This document shows, one piece after another, positions 26,737 to 34,968 of a stretch of 64,000 bases of DNA. This DNA comes from Halopseudomonas pachastrellae. GTDB taxonomy: Bacteria; Pseudomonadota; Gammaproteobacteria; Pseudomonadales; Pseudomonadaceae. The stretch is from positions 78,281-142,280 of the forward strand of contig NZ_FOUD01000011.1 of NCBI RefSeq assembly GCF_900114765.1. Direction: 5' to 3'. Below the pieces are notes generated by a model. That model had not been told where the DNA came from, ran no database searches, and saw only the letters and a list, made by a program, of their open reading frames with translations. The position numbers were made by a program, and so were the translations under genes. Numbering within the stretch: the first letter of the stretch is position 1; each line of letters opens with the position of its first letter.

Positions 26737-27235
26737 AGTGAACGGGGTGGTCGCAGCGCTGCTGCTCGGCGCAACAACGGCCGCGGGCGCGGTAGCGGGC
26801 GAGGGCGGTCAGCCCGGCGACGCGCAACAGGTCAGCCGCACCATCGAGATTGTCATGCACGACAACTACTTCGAACCCGAGCAGTTGAGCTTTGCCGCGG
26901 GCGAGACGGTGCGCCTGAAGGTGCGTAACGAGGGTGCGCTGGTGCACGAGTTCAACATCGGCACCGCAGCCATGCACGAGGCTCATCAGGGGCAGATGCA
27001 GATGATGGTGGAGCATGGCGTGATTCAGGGCGATCACCTCAACCATGAGCGCATGAAGATGGACATGGGCGGCGGCCACACCATGGAGCACAACCACGCC
27101 AACAGCCTGCTGCTGGAGCCGGGGCAGGAGGCGGAGCTGGTCTGGACCTTCGCCAGTGCCGACAGCCTGGAGTTCGCCTGCAACGTGCCCGGCCACTATC
27201 AGGCCGGGATGGTCGGAGGCATTCATGTTGAATAA
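26726..27235 (+). CDS. Periplasmic cupredoxin (copper-binding, CopI-like)
   Basis: A 169-residue protein with a signal peptide (MNRTVNGVVAALLLGATTAAGAVAG) and one cupredoxin domain. Copper ligands are recognisable: His in GALVHEFNIG, and the C-terminal Cys-His-Met set in FACNVPGHYQAGM. An inserted Met/His-rich loop (HEAHQGQMQMMVEHGV ... MKMDMGGGHTMEHNH) suggests extra copper binding. It opens the copper operon; the AGGAGA site precedes the ATG, and its stop overlaps the copA start. The role is likely periplasmic copper buffering or transfer. Confidence 0.85.
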   Translation: MNRTVNGVVAALLLGATTAAGAVAGEGGQPGDAQQVSRTIEIVMHDNYFEPEQLSFAAGETVRLKVRNEGALVHEFNIGTAAMHEAHQGQMQMMVEHGVIQGDHLNHERMKMDMGGGHTMEHNHANSLLLEPGQEAELVWTFASADSLEFACNVPGHYQAGMVGGIHVE

Positions 27236-29144
27236 GGGATTTGTTGCCGCCCTGGCGCTGTTGCCGCTGATCAGCTGGGCGGGTGAATACAGCCTGACCG
27301 TCGACCGGGTGACCATCGACACCGGCGATTTTCGCAAGCAGGGCATTGGCTATAACGGCGCCTCGCCCGGCCCGATTCTGCGCTTTCGCGAAGGCGAAGA
27401 CGTCACCATCCACGTGACCAATAATCTGGATGAGCCCACCTCGGTCCACTGGCACGGGCTGATATTGCCCTATCAAATGGATGGCGTACCTGGGCTGAGC
27501 TACCCCGGCATTGCCCCGGGCGAGACCTTCACCTATCGCTTCCCGATCAAGCAGTCTGGCACCTACTGGTTTCACAGCCATTCGGGTTTTCAGGAGCCGG
27601 ACGGCGCCTACGGGGCGATTATCATTGAGCCGGACGGGCGCGAGCCGTTTCGCTACGACCGCGAGTACGTGGTGCAGTTGACCGACAAGCACCCGCACTC
27701 GGGCGACCGCATCATGCGCAACCTGAAAAGCTCGGCTGACTACTACAACCGCCAGCAGCAGACGGTGGGCGACTTCTGGCGCGATAGCCGCGAGCGCGGG
27801 CTGGCCGCCACGCTGAAGGATCGGCTGATGTGGGGTGATATGCGCATGATGTCGAGCGACATCGAGGATGTGCAGGGCTTTACCGGCCTGATCAACGGCA
27901 AGGGGCCGGAGCAGAACTGGACCGGATTATTCAAACCCGGTGAGCGGGTGCGCCTGAGGCTGATCAACTCGTCTGCCATGACCTACTTCGATGTGCGCCT
28001 GCCCGGCTTGAAGATGACCGTGGTGCAGGCCGACGGCAATAACGTGCAGCCGGTGACGGTGGATGAGTTGCGCATTGGTGTTGCCGAGACCTATGACGTC
28101 ATTGTTCAGCCGAAGGAAGACCAGGCTTACACCCTGTTCGCCGAATCCATGGGTCGCTCGGGTTTTGCCCGCGGCACCCTGGCGCCGCGTGAGGGCATGC
28201 AGGGTGAGATTCCGGCGCTGCGTCCGGCGCCGCTGCTGACCATGGCCGATATGGGCATGGCGCATGCGGGTATGGATCATGGCGATATGGCCGGAATGGA
28301 TCACAGCGGCATGAACCACGGCGACATGGCCGGCATGGATCACCGCGGCACGAACCACGGTGATATGGCCGGTATGGACCACGGCAGCATGAGTCATGGC
28401 GACATGGCCGGCATGGATCACAGCGGCATGAACCACGGCGATATGGCCGGCATGGATCACAGCGGCATGAACCACGGTGATATGGCCGGTATGGACCACG
28501 GCAGCATGAGTCATGGCGACATGGCCGGCATGGATCACAGCGGCATGAACCACGGCGATATGGCCGGCATGGATCACAGCGGCATGGACCACGGTGATAT
28601 GGCCGGTATGGATCACGGCAACATGAACCATGGCGAGGCCGCAGCACTGCCCGCTGATCCCTTCTACGCCGAGGGCAGCGGGTTGATTCCCCAGGCCTAT
28701 AACGACGGTCGCTTCCTGTCCTATGCTGACCTGCGCGCCCAAAAGCCGTTATATGAAGATCGCGAACCCACCCGCGAGATCGAGTTACGGCTGACCGGTA
28801 ATATGGAGCGCTATATCTGGTCGATCAACGGCATCAAGGAGTCGGACGCTGAACCGATTCGTCTGCAATACGGCGAGCGGGTGCGCTTCAAGTTCATCAA
28901 CGAAACCATGATGACCCACCCCATGCATCTGCACGGCATGTGGTCGATCCTCGACGTGGGCGCTGACCAGTGGAACCCGGTCAAGCATGTGATCAGCGTG
29001 GCGCCCGGCACCACCGTTTACATGGAGACCGAGGTCGACGCACCGGGCAAGTGGGCCTTCCACTGCCACTTGTCCTACCACGCGGCGGCGGGGATGTTCC
29101 GCACCGTCATTGTCGAAGGCGGCCCTGAAGGAGATGACTCATGA
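27225..29144 (+). CDS. copA: Copper resistance multicopper oxidase CopA/PcoA
   Basis: A 639-residue periplasmic multicopper oxidase. The start MLNKGFVAALALLPLISWAG is a Sec-like signal without a twin-Arg motif. The four copper-binding clusters are present: HWHG (~79), HSHSG, HPMHLHGM and HCHLSYH near the C-terminus. Between cupredoxin domains 2 and 3 lies a Met/His-rich stretch of nine 13-residue repeats that should bind many Cu(I) ions. The GGAGG ribosome site lies inside the upstream cupredoxin gene; the two genes overlap by 11 bases. It likely oxidises and sequesters periplasmic copper. Confidence 0.94.
   Translation: MLNKGFVAALALLPLISWAGEYSLTVDRVTIDTGDFRKQGIGYNGASPGPILRFREGEDVTIHVTNNLDEPTSVHWHGLILPYQMDGVPGLSYPGIAPGETFTYRFPIKQSGTYWFHSHSGFQEPDGAYGAIIIEPDGREPFRYDREYVVQLTDKHPHSGDRIMRNLKSSADYYNRQQQTVGDFWRDSRERGLAATLKDRLMWGDMRMMSSDIEDVQGFTGLINGKGPEQNWTGLFKPGERVRLRLINSSAMTYFDVRLPGLKMTVVQADGNNVQPVTVDELRIGVAETYDVIVQPKEDQAYTLFAESMGRSGFARGTLAPREGMQGEIPALRPAPLLTMADMGMAHAGMDHGDMAGMDHSGMNHGDMAGMDHRGTNHGDMAGMDHGSMSHGDMAGMDHSGMNHGDMAGMDHSGMNHGDMAGMDHGSMSHGDMAGMDHSGMNHGDMAGMDHSGMDHGDMAGMDHGNMNHGEAAALPADPFYAEGSGLIPQAYNDGRFLSYADLRAQKPLYEDREPTREIELRLTGNMERYIWSINGIKESDAEPIRLQYGERVRFKFINETMMTHPMHLHGMWSILDVGADQWNPVKHVISVAPGTTVYMETEVDAPGKWAFHCHLSYHAAAGMFRTVIVEGGPEGDDS
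28272..28622 (+). repeat. Nine 39-bp tandem repeats coding for Met/His copper-binding motif in copA
   Basis: Nine in-frame units of 13 residues of the type MxHGDMAGMDHxG occur back to back. A higher-order period of three units (117 bp) is visible: units 4-6 and 7-9 are almost the same, which indicates recent expansion by slippage or unequal exchange. Confidence 0.92.
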
Positions 29145-29860
29145 AGCGCCTGATGATCCCGTTGCTGCTGATGGCTTCGGCGTCGGCAGCAGCCGAGCAG
29201 ATGCGTCACTCCATGCACCACGGCTATTTCTATGGCCTGGAGGCCGACGCGCTGGAATACCGTTTTGGCGACAGCGGCGAGGAGCTTGGATACTGGAGCA
29301 CCGAAGCCTGGTGGGGCACCGATGAGTTGAAAGCGCTTTGGCTGAGCGAGGCCGAATACAGCTTTGATCACGACAGTTGGGAGACGCTGGACAACCGTCT
29401 CGCGCTGCAAACCCCGGTCAGCGACTTTATCGATCTGCGCGGCGGCCTGCGCTTTGATACCCCAGACGGTGAGAACCGGCAGTACGCATTTGTCGGCCTG
29501 AATGGTCTGCTGCCCTACTGGCTGGAGATGGATAGTAACCTCTACGTGAACGAGTACGGCGATGTGTCGCTGGATCTCGCGCTGGAGTACGAACTGCTGT
29601 TGACCAATCGCCTGCATCTGACCCCCGAGCTGGAGCTGGATGCGGCGTTGTCCGACGACGAAGCGGTGGGCGTCGGCCGCGGTCTCAGCGGCATGGAGGC
29701 GGGGTTGCGGCTGAGCTACGACCTAGTTGATCGCTCCATCGTGCCCTACGTTGGCGTGCACTACGAGCGGGCTTTTGGTCGCACCGCAGACTTTGCCGCA
29801 GACGAGGGCGAGGATCGAGACGGCTGGTTTGCTGTTACAGGTGTGCGGCTGATGTTCTAG
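29141..29860 (+). CDS. copB: Outer-membrane copper resistance protein CopB
   Basis: A 239-residue CopB/PcoB family beta-barrel. A signal peptide (MKRLMIPLLLMASASAAA) is followed directly by a short His-rich segment (MRHSMHHGYFYGLEADALEY) and barrel strands such as LWLSEAEYSFDHDSW, and ends ...GVRLMF with a terminal Phe for barrel assembly. It lacks the long Met-rich N-terminal repeat region of plasmid CopB proteins. Its ATG overlaps the copA stop (ATGA). Confidence 0.92.
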   Translation: MKRLMIPLLLMASASAAAEQMRHSMHHGYFYGLEADALEYRFGDSGEELGYWSTEAWWGTDELKALWLSEAEYSFDHDSWETLDNRLALQTPVSDFIDLRGGLRFDTPDGENRQYAFVGLNGLLPYWLEMDSNLYVNEYGDVSLDLALEYELLLTNRLHLTPELELDAALSDDEAVGVGRGLSGMEAGLRLSYDLVDRSIVPYVGVHYERAFGRTADFAADEGEDRDGWFAVTGVRLMF

Positions 29861-29999
29861 CCGCCAGTGCTGCGTTGCCGGTTGGAACCTCGTCGCCGGT
29901 CGGGCGGTCGCAAGGACATGGCGCCAGTGTTACCCGCCGCAGTGGCGAAAGGCGCCGGGGCTGCGGCAACGACGCAAACCAGACAGCAGGAGTGACCCG

Positions 30000-30740
30000 A
30001 TGACGGATCAACCGCGCGACGCGACACTCTACCGTATGGTGATGAAAAACCACCTCTGCCCCTTTGGGCTGAAGTCCCTCGATCTGCTCAAACGCGAGGG
30101 TTTCACGGTGGACGACCGGCATTTGACCAGCCGCGAGGAAACCGACGCATTTCAGCGCGAATACAACGTGGACACCACGCCGCAGACCTTTATCGACGGC
30201 CAGCGCATCGGCGGCTACGACGAGCTGCGGCGGTACTTTGGCAAGTCGGTCAAGGAACCGGATGAGGTGACCTATCAGCCAGTTATCGCGGTTTTCGCCT
30301 GCACCGCGTTGATGGCGCTGGCGGCCAGCTGGGCCGCCTTGGGCACGGTATTTACCGTGCGCACGCTGGAGTGGTTTGTCGCTATCTCGATGTGTGTGCT
30401 GGCGATTCTCAAGCTGCGTGACCTGGAAAGCTTTTCCAACATGTTTCTTGGCTACGACCTGCTGGCGCAGCGTTGGGTGCGCTATGCCTATCTCTATCCC
30501 TTTGGCGAGGCTTTGGCCGGCATTCTCATGATTGCTGACGCACTGCTGTGGCTGGCTATTCCGGTCGCGCTGCTGATCGGGGTCATCGGCGCAGTCTCCG
30601 TTTTCAAGGCAGTGTATGTCGACCGGCGCGAGCTGAAATGCGCCTGCGTCGGGGGCGACAGCAACGTACCGCTGGGTTTCATTTCGCTGACCGAGAATCT
30701 GATGATGGTCGGTATGGCTGCCTGGATGCTGATCAAGTAG
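30000..30740 (+). CDS. Glutaredoxin-MauE/DoxX fusion membrane protein
   Basis: A 246-residue two-part protein. Residues ~10-80 are a glutaredoxin fold with a single-Cys active site (NHLCPFGLKSLDLL) and the cis-Pro region (DTTPQTFIDGQRIGGYDEL). Residues ~95-246 hold four membrane helices of the MauE type, with the cytosol-facing motif CACVGGDSNVPLGFISLTEN. Such fusions often accompany copper-resistance genes and probably move reducing equivalents for thiol or metal redox chemistry. It lies 139 bases after copB and probably belongs to the same unit. Confidence 0.82.
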   Translation: MTDQPRDATLYRMVMKNHLCPFGLKSLDLLKREGFTVDDRHLTSREETDAFQREYNVDTTPQTFIDGQRIGGYDELRRYFGKSVKEPDEVTYQPVIAVFACTALMALAASWAALGTVFTVRTLEWFVAISMCVLAILKLRDLESFSNMFLGYDLLAQRWVRYAYLYPFGEALAGILMIADALLWLAIPVALLIGVIGAVSVFKAVYVDRRELKCACVGGDSNVPLGFISLTENLMMVGMAAWMLIK

Positions 30741-30802
30741 CGCCAGGCAGATAGACAGACACGCAGACCCGCGCAGTGCAAACGGCGGCAACAGGAGGCT
30801 AG

Positions 30803-31264
30803 ATGAAAGCAGAAACCTACCGTGATTTGATCGAGTGGACACAGCAACTGCACGGCCAGTTGGCCAGCCGCCTGGAGGCTGGGGCAGCTGACAGCCAGAC
30901 CGGTGAGCGCATGAGTGCGCTGCTGCGGTATTTGGCCGAGCACGAGCGCCGCATGCAGCAGATGGTGCTGCGCTTTGAGCAGCAGGCCGATATCAAGGTG
31001 CTGGACAGCTGGGTCTACGACCACTTCACCGACAACCCGCGCATGCGCACGCTGGACGCAGGCCAGAGCTTCGCCGGGCTGGATCACGACGCCCTTTGCG
31101 CGCTGGTGTTTGACCTGCACAACGACGCGCTGGACCTGTATCGTTATCTGCAGGGCCGGGCAGAGACGGCGGGTGGGCGTGAGCTGATGCAGGACCTGCT
31201 GGCAATGGAAAAGCACGAAACCTTGCGCCTGGCCGAGCAGGCCCAGCGAGCTCAGGACCTGTAA
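30803..31264 (+). CDS. Uncharacterised helical protein, possibly ferritin-like
   Basis: A 153-residue, almost wholly alpha-helical cytoplasmic protein without a signal peptide. Helices carry acidic/His pairs (YLAEHERRMQQM near 45 and LLAMEKHETLRLAEQ near 138), which recalls ferritin-like or hemerythrin-like four-helix bundles, although a complete EXXH di-iron set is not certain. AGGAGG precedes the ATG. It sits between the glutaredoxin-MauE gene and yjbQ in the copper module, so a role in metal or redox stress is likely by position only. Confidence 0.65.
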   Translation: MKAETYRDLIEWTQQLHGQLASRLEAGAADSQTGERMSALLRYLAEHERRMQQMVLRFEQQADIKVLDSWVYDHFTDNPRMRTLDAGQSFAGLDHDALCALVFDLHNDALDLYRYLQGRAETAGGRELMQDLLAMEKHETLRLAEQAQRAQDL

Positions 31265-31292
31265 AATCCGTCACACATAAGGTGAAAGCAGC

Positions 31293-31718
31293 ATGTGGTT
31301 GCAGAAAGAGATTCGGCTCAAGCCCCGCGCGCGGGGCTTTCACCTGATTGATGACGAGATTCTGCGCGCGCTGCCAGAGCTGACGGACGTACGCGTTGGC
31401 CTGCTGCATCTGTGGCTGCAACACACCTCGGCCTCGCTGACCGTCAACGAGAACGCCGACCCGCTGGTGCGCGGTGACTTCGAGGCATTCTTTCGCCGCG
31501 CGGTGCCGGACGACGCACCCTATTTCAAGCACACCTATGAAGGCCCGGACGACATGACCGCGCACATCAAGTCGAGCCTGCTCGGTGTGCAACTGACGCT
31601 GCCGGTGACCGCTGGCAGACTCGCCGTTGGCACCTGGCAAGGCCTCTATCTCGGGGAGCACAGGGAGCACGCGGGCAGCCGCCGGGTGCTGGCGACGCTG
31701 CAGGGGCAGTGCGACTGA
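31293..31718 (+). CDS. yjbQ: YjbQ family protein (UPF0047)
   Basis: A 141-residue member of the YjbQ/UPF0047 family. Conserved parts are the [21 protein letters not shown] segment (with H and N), a second His in [22 protein letters not shown], and [12 protein letters not shown] at the end. Members have weak thiamin-phosphate synthase activity; the true function is unresolved. It is the last gene of the copper-side group before the riboswitch operon. Confidence 0.9.
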   Translation: MWLQKEIRLKPRARGFHLIDDEILRALPELTDVRVGLLHLWLQHTSASLTVNENADPLVRGDFEAFFRRAVPDDAPYFKHTYEGPDDMTAHIKSSLLGVQLTLPVTAGRLAVGTWQGLYLGEHREHAGSRRVLATLQGQCD

Positions 31719-31856
31719 AGCGGGTGCATCCCGGGGCGTTTGCCCCAAATCAGGGCGAAAATGGAGCAGCCCGAGGCGAAAAATAGCCTGGTAGCAACGT
31801 CTGCATCGCCCGCAACTGGCTGAAAAACAGCCCATTTCCGATATTCATCGAAAAGC

Positions 31857-31872
31857 TGGCACCAAGCGTGCA
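31857..31872 (+). promoter_or_regulatory. Sigma-54-like promoter upstream of the guanidine riboswitch
   Basis: TGGCACCAAGCGTGCA: a perfect -24 hexamer TGGCAC and a -12 element GTGCA (consensus TTGCA), with 10 bases between GG and GC. Transcription would start near 31883, about 50 bases before the riboswitch aptamer. No full NtrC palindrome was found nearby, only a GGTGCA half-site at 31723-31728. A 7-bp inverted repeat (ATGAGTC / GACTCAT, 31893-31912) lies between promoter and aptamer. Confidence 0.65.
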
Positions 31873-31935
31873 TTAAGTCTCAGTGAAACGGGATGAGTCG
31901 TCATTGACTCATGACGCATCACACATTGGAGTGGT

Positions 31936-32042
31936 ACTCAGGCGAACTAGGGTTCCGGCTTGCGCAGCAAGTGTCTGGTCCGAGAGTTTTCCGGCTCTCA
32001 AGGAATGAGGGCTACACGGCGGGATAAAAGCCCGGGAGACCG
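31936..32042 (+). promoter_or_regulatory. ykkC / guanidine-I riboswitch
   Basis: Conserved ykkC elements occur in order: CTAGGGTTCCGG (31948-31959), GTCTGGTCCGAGAG (31972-31985), a variable hairpin (CCGGCTCT...), ACACGG (32014-32019) and GGGATAAAAGCCCGGGAGA (32021-32039). The complete 3' ACGG and GGGATAAAAGCCC segments fit subtype 1, which binds free guanidinium. It lies 53 bases before a NitT/TauT-type transporter operon, a context known for guanidine-I RNAs. The downstream region has no obvious U-tract terminator, so control may act on translation or through a less clear structure. Confidence 0.9.
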
Positions 32043-32094
32043 TCATGACGACGTTGTCCCCGTGCGCCTTTCTCACTGTGTAGGAGTTGTACCC

Positions 32095-33102
32095 ATGACC
32101 GCCCCACGCTTCAGCTTTGTCCGCAAGTCCCTGGCCGGCATCAGTCTGGCTGCCGCTGCCGTACTGTCTCCCGTTGCCGCTCAGGCTGCTGACTCCATGA
32201 CCATCGGTACCGTTGTCTGGGCCGGTTACGGCCCGTTCTACGTCGCCGACAAGCTCGACCTGTACGACCAGTTTGGTCTGGATGTCGAACTGCAGTTCTT
32301 CAATGACCCGGCACTGCTGCCCTCTGCCATGGCCGGTAACGCGGTGGACGGTGCCATGCTCACGTACGATCAGGTGGTCGGCTCGGTGGCCAAGGGGCTG
32401 CCGCACCGCGTGGTGATGCCGATCGACTTCTCCTACGGCGGCGACGCTATCGTTGCCGAGAAATCCATTACCTCTGTTGCCGATTTCAAGGGCCAGCAGG
32501 TGGGCTTCAATCCGCTGTCGCCGTCTGACTTCTTGCTGGCTTACGCGCTGCAGATCAACGGCATGGGTGAGAGCGACATCGAGTCGGTCAACATGACGCC
32601 TGAGGGCATTCCCAGCGCCATGGCCTCCGGCAGCCTGCCGATAGGCGTGACCTACGAGCCAAACGTCTCGCAGATCCTCGCCATGGGCGGTGGCGACAAA
32701 TTCCACGTGGTGTACTCCTCCAAGGACGCACCGGGCCTGATCACCGACGTGCTGGCCTTCAGCGAAGACCAGATCAAAGAAAACCCGGAAGCCATCACCG
32801 CGATGATCAAGGGCTATCAGGCCGGTCTGGAATACATGCAGGCGCACCCGGAAGAAAGCGCCGAGATCATCGGCAAGGTGCTGGGCGTGAGCGGTGCCGA
32901 GGCGCTGGAGCAAATGGAAGGCGTCTACAACATCCCGCTGTCCGAGATGGGCCAGAACTTTGTTGAGTCCAGCGAAACCACGTCGTTCTATGGCAGCGGT
33001 GCGGTGATTGCCAATCTGTTGCTGAAGAACAAGCAGATCCCGGCGATCCCGGATTTTGCCGACACCTTCGATGCCAGCTTCGTCAGCGAACTGACCAAGT
33101 AA
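32095..33102 (+). CDS. ABC transporter substrate-binding protein (NitT/TauT, guanidine-riboswitch operon)
   Basis: A 335-residue periplasmic binding protein. Signal peptide MTAPRFSFVRKSLAGISLAA...AAQA is followed by an NMT1/SsuA-like domain (VWAGYGPFYVADKLDLYDQFGLDVEL, then MAGNAVDGAMLTYDQVVG). It resembles binding proteins of the nitrate/taurine/sulfonate class whose ligands cannot be predicted by sequence. AGGAG lies 9 bases before the ATG. It is the first gene behind the riboswitch; its permease and ATPase are the last two genes of the operon. The likely ligand is a guanidino or related N-rich compound (inferred). Confidence 0.88.
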   Translation: MTAPRFSFVRKSLAGISLAAAAVLSPVAAQAADSMTIGTVVWAGYGPFYVADKLDLYDQFGLDVELQFFNDPALLPSAMAGNAVDGAMLTYDQVVGSVAKGLPHRVVMPIDFSYGGDAIVAEKSITSVADFKGQQVGFNPLSPSDFLLAYALQINGMGESDIESVNMTPEGIPSAMASGSLPIGVTYEPNVSQILAMGGGDKFHVVYSSKDAPGLITDVLAFSEDQIKENPEAITAMIKGYQAGLEYMQAHPEESAEIIGKVLGVSGAEALEQMEGVYNIPLSEMGQNFVESSETTSFYGSGAVIANLLLKNKQIPAIPDFADTFDASFVSELTK

Positions 33103-33154
33103 GACCACGGGCAGGCGCGTTGCGCCTGCCCTGATCCGGACTTGCGGAGGAATC

Positions 33155-34180
33155 ATGTCCACGTCCAAACCACTTTACCGTTACGCCGATGGCCGGGTCT
33201 GGAACAGTCTGGCGATTGGTTACAGCGTTGGCGGCTACCTGATTGGTCTCGGCCTGCTGCTGACCCCGTTCTGGCTGGCCAAGCTGGGCGGGCTGCTGTT
33301 GCTGGCGCACGCGATGATCATCGGCGCCTACCTGATTCACGAATTTGCCCATGGCACCATTTTCAGCAAGCCTGCGCACAACGCGCTGGCCGGTGAGGTG
33401 TTCAGCTGGATGACCGGCGGCTGCTACGCCGACTTTCAGGACCTGCGCCGCAAGCACATGCGCCATCACGTCGACCGTGCCGACGTCATCACCTTCGACA
33501 GCAAGGTGTTTATCAACAGCCTGCCGAGCTGGGTACGCAAACTGATTCTGGCCCTTGAGTGGGCGTATATCCCGGCGGTCGAGCTGATCATGCACTTCTA
33601 CGTGGTGCTGCTGCCGTTTATCAGCAAGAGCGAGAAACACCGTGCCCGTCGCGGCAAGGTGCTGACCGTGCTGTTGATTCGCGCTGCCCTGTTTGCCGTA
33701 CTCGGCTGGCTGTCGTTCAGCGCGCTGGTGCTCTACTGCGTTGCCTGGCTGATCATGGTCACCGTGCTGCGCTTTGCCGATGCCTATCAGCACACCTACG
33801 ACGCCTTCGCCGTGCTGGAGGAAGACGGCAAGATCCCGGCCGACAAGCTGCGTGACCGCGCTTATGAGCAGCTCAACACTTTCAGCAATGTGGTGTCGCT
33901 GCGCTGGCCGTCGCTCAACCTGCTGCTGCTCAACTTTGCCTATCACAACGCCCATCACGAAAAGCCGGTGGCGCCCTGGTATCGCCTGCCCAAGTTGCAC
34001 GAAGAACTGTACGGCGATGCCTACCGTCAGGTGGTGCCGATGAGTGAACTGCTCAGCAGCTTCCACCGTCATCGCGTGCGCCGGGTACTGAGCGATGACT
34101 ACGGCGTGTTCGTCGATGGCCCCAAACGTGCCGAGAACTTCTACGGCGCGGTGGGCGTGTCCTTCCTGACGGCGGTGTGA
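33155..34180 (+). CDS. Membrane di-iron fatty-acid-desaturase-family hydroxylase
   Basis: A 341-residue integral membrane protein with about four to five hydrophobic segments. It has the His boxes of the FA desaturase/AlkB superfamily: HEFAHG (~63), KHMRHH (~101) and HNAHH (~266), plus an extra conserved-looking DAYQHTYD. These ligate a di-iron centre that activates oxygen for C-H hydroxylation or desaturation. GGAGG lies before the ATG. Its place in a guanidine-riboswitch operon suggests oxidation of an alkyl or methyl group on the transported compound rather than a fatty acid; this is inferred. Confidence 0.82.
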   Translation: MSTSKPLYRYADGRVWNSLAIGYSVGGYLIGLGLLLTPFWLAKLGGLLLLAHAMIIGAYLIHEFAHGTIFSKPAHNALAGEVFSWMTGGCYADFQDLRRKHMRHHVDRADVITFDSKVFINSLPSWVRKLILALEWAYIPAVELIMHFYVVLLPFISKSEKHRARRGKVLTVLLIRAALFAVLGWLSFSALVLYCVAWLIMVTVLRFADAYQHTYDAFAVLEEDGKIPADKLRDRAYEQLNTFSNVVSLRWPSLNLLLLNFAYHNAHHEKPVAPWYRLPKLHEELYGDAYRQVVPMSELLSSFHRHRVRRVLSDDYGVFVDGPKRAENFYGAVGVSFLTAV

Positions 34181-34182
34181 GC

Positions 34183-34968
34183 ATGCAGACACTGGATTAT
34201 CAGGGCCGCACCGTGGTGATTACCGGTGCCGCCAGTGGCATCGGTCTGGGGCTGGCGCACGCGTTTGCCGAACAGGGCGCGCGGCTGGAGCTGGTCGACC
34301 GCAATGCGCAGGCGCTGGCCGCGACGGTTGAGCAGCTCGCAGTGCTGACGCAAGTGCACGGCCGGGTGCTGGACCTGAACGATGACGCGGCGGTGGCCGA
34401 CTACGCCAGTCAGCTGGGCCAGCGTCAGGCACAGGTGAATGTGCTGATCAACAACGCCGGCATGGAGCTGCCGACGCCGCTGCAGGATGCCGCCGCCGAT
34501 GCCAACCGGCGCTGGCAGCACCAACTGGATAACAACGTGGTGTCGATGCTGCGCCTGACCCGCGCACTGCTGCCGCTGCTCGGCAAAGGCAGCAGCGTGA
34601 TCAATCAGTCCTCGATCTGGGGGCTGAGTGCGGTGGCCGGGTTTTCCGCCTATGTCGCCAGCAAGCACGCAGTGATCGGCCTGACCCGCTCGCTGGCCTG
34701 GGAGATGGGCGGGCAGGGTATTCGCGTCAATGCCGTGTGCCCCGGCTGGGTCGGCACCGACGCGGCCATGGCGTCCCTGCGCAACATGGCGCAGGACAGC
34801 GGCCGCAGTGAAGCCGAGGAGCTGGAGCACATCCTCGCCGCGCAGGCGATTCCCGAATTGCTCACCCCGGCCGATCTGGCCGGCACCTTTCTGTTTCTCG
34901 GCGCGCCGGCCTCGGCCGCCATTACCGGGCAGGCCATCGTGGTCAGTCGCGGGGAGGTCATGCACTGA
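34183..34968 (+). CDS. Short-chain dehydrogenase/reductase A (riboswitch operon)
   Basis: A 261-residue classical SDR: TGAASGIG near residue 15, D in ELVDRN after the second strand (NAD preference), NNAG at ~88, catalytic Ser in QSSIWG and YVASK. The C-terminus GQAIVVSRGEVMH closes the family fold. Probably oxidises an alcohol formed by the upstream di-iron enzyme (inferred). An in-frame GTG at 34177, overlapping the previous stop, is an alternative start; either way translation looks coupled. Confidence 0.87.
   Translation: MQTLDYQGRTVVITGAASGIGLGLAHAFAEQGARLELVDRNAQALAATVEQLAVLTQVHGRVLDLNDDAAVADYASQLGQRQAQVNVLINNAGMELPTPLQDAAADANRRWQHQLDNNVVSMLRLTRALLPLLGKGSSVINQSSIWGLSAVAGFSAYVASKHAVIGLTRSLAWEMGGQGIRVNAVCPGWVGTDAAMASLRNMAQDSGRSEAEELEHILAAQAIPELLTPADLAGTFLFLGAPASAAITGQAIVVSRGEVMH

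Noticed and set aside
28272..28622. Regular 39-bp repeats considered as a CRISPR array
   Set aside because: Repeats are contiguous without unique spacers and stay in frame inside copA.
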